Position numbers and translations under genes: made by a program
Assembly: GCA_028282785.1 (NCBI GenBank)
Contig: JANQHE010000073.1
Location: 1-48,092, forward strand
Origin: Bacteroidales bacterium
GTDB taxonomy: Bacteria; Bacteroidota; Bacteroidia; Bacteroidales; UBA12077
Reading direction: 5' to 3'
Length of the DNA: 48,092 nt
In this document: positions 48,082 to 48,092 of the stretch, in pieces
How positions within the stretch are numbered: position 1 is the first letter of the stretch
Layout: each line of letters begins with the position of its first letter
The notes under the pieces: model-generated
Told to the model about the DNA's origin: nothing
The model's input: the letters and a program-made list of their open reading frames with translations, nothing else
The model's database searches: none

Positions 48082-48092
48082 GATCAAAGATA

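Noticed and set aside
1-48092. CRISPR arrays, tRNA or rRNA genes, transposases
   Set aside because: No direct-repeat array, tRNA-like cloverleaf, rRNA sequence or transposase frame was seen.

Overview
The window is the interior and right end of a large nonribosomal peptide synthetase (NRPS) gene cluster from a very AT-rich bacterium (roughly 30% G+C by eye). Every supported gene is on the + strand. A Bacteroidota host is inferred from the FtsX/MacB-type permease of a style typical of that phylum, the near absence of Shine-Dalgarno sequences and the strong A/T codon bias; no marker gene fixes the genus. The left edge cuts the first synthetase, so the assembly line continues upstream.

Layout. 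2-8680: two-module NRPS with two interrupted adenylation (A) domains, one carrying a GNAT-like domain, the other a cobalamin-type radical SAM (rSAM) enzyme. 8775-13457: docking-C-A-T-C. 13444-16632: C-A(Thr-like)-T. 16755-18305: docking-C only. 18335-19303 and 19300-20421: an rSAM protein overlapping a PLP aminotransferase-fold enzyme that resembles capreomycidine synthases. 20481-25877: half-C-A-T-E-C. 25879-27588: B12-binding rSAM. 27613-31182: half-C-A(PRMT-like methyltransferase inserted)-T. 31286-32947: B12-rSAM resembling the PhpK family. 33007-37680: docking-C-A-T-terminal C. 37706-39535: third free-standing B12-rSAM. 39555-41927: FtsX-type permease. 41994-45068: periplasmic serine peptidase fused to a peptide-exporting ABC transporter. 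45099-45791: S51-type peptidase. 45803-46612: metallophosphoesterase. After a 219-bp gap come three small genes of unknown function (46832-47986), then a terminator-like hairpin.

How it may work together (inference). Seven A domains in the window imply at least seven residues, more with upstream modules. Subunits are joined in two ways: an acidic C-terminal tail facing a TubC-like N-terminal docking domain, or a complete C domain at the end of one protein facing a degenerate or half C domain at the start of the next. Five rSAM domains, four with a cobalamin-binding domain, suggest several C-methylations or other radical modifications. One D-residue is expected from the E domain. No thioesterase is present; release probably uses the terminal C domain. 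The peptidase-ABC fusion has the architecture of prodrug-activating exporters of the ZmaM/ClbP type, suggesting export of an inactive N-acylated precursor trimmed in the periplasm.

Most unusual element: the B12-rSAM enzyme inside the second A domain of the first protein has its two halves in swapped order (rSAM first, cobalamin-binding second), as if circularly permuted to fit between A-domain motifs a2 and a3.
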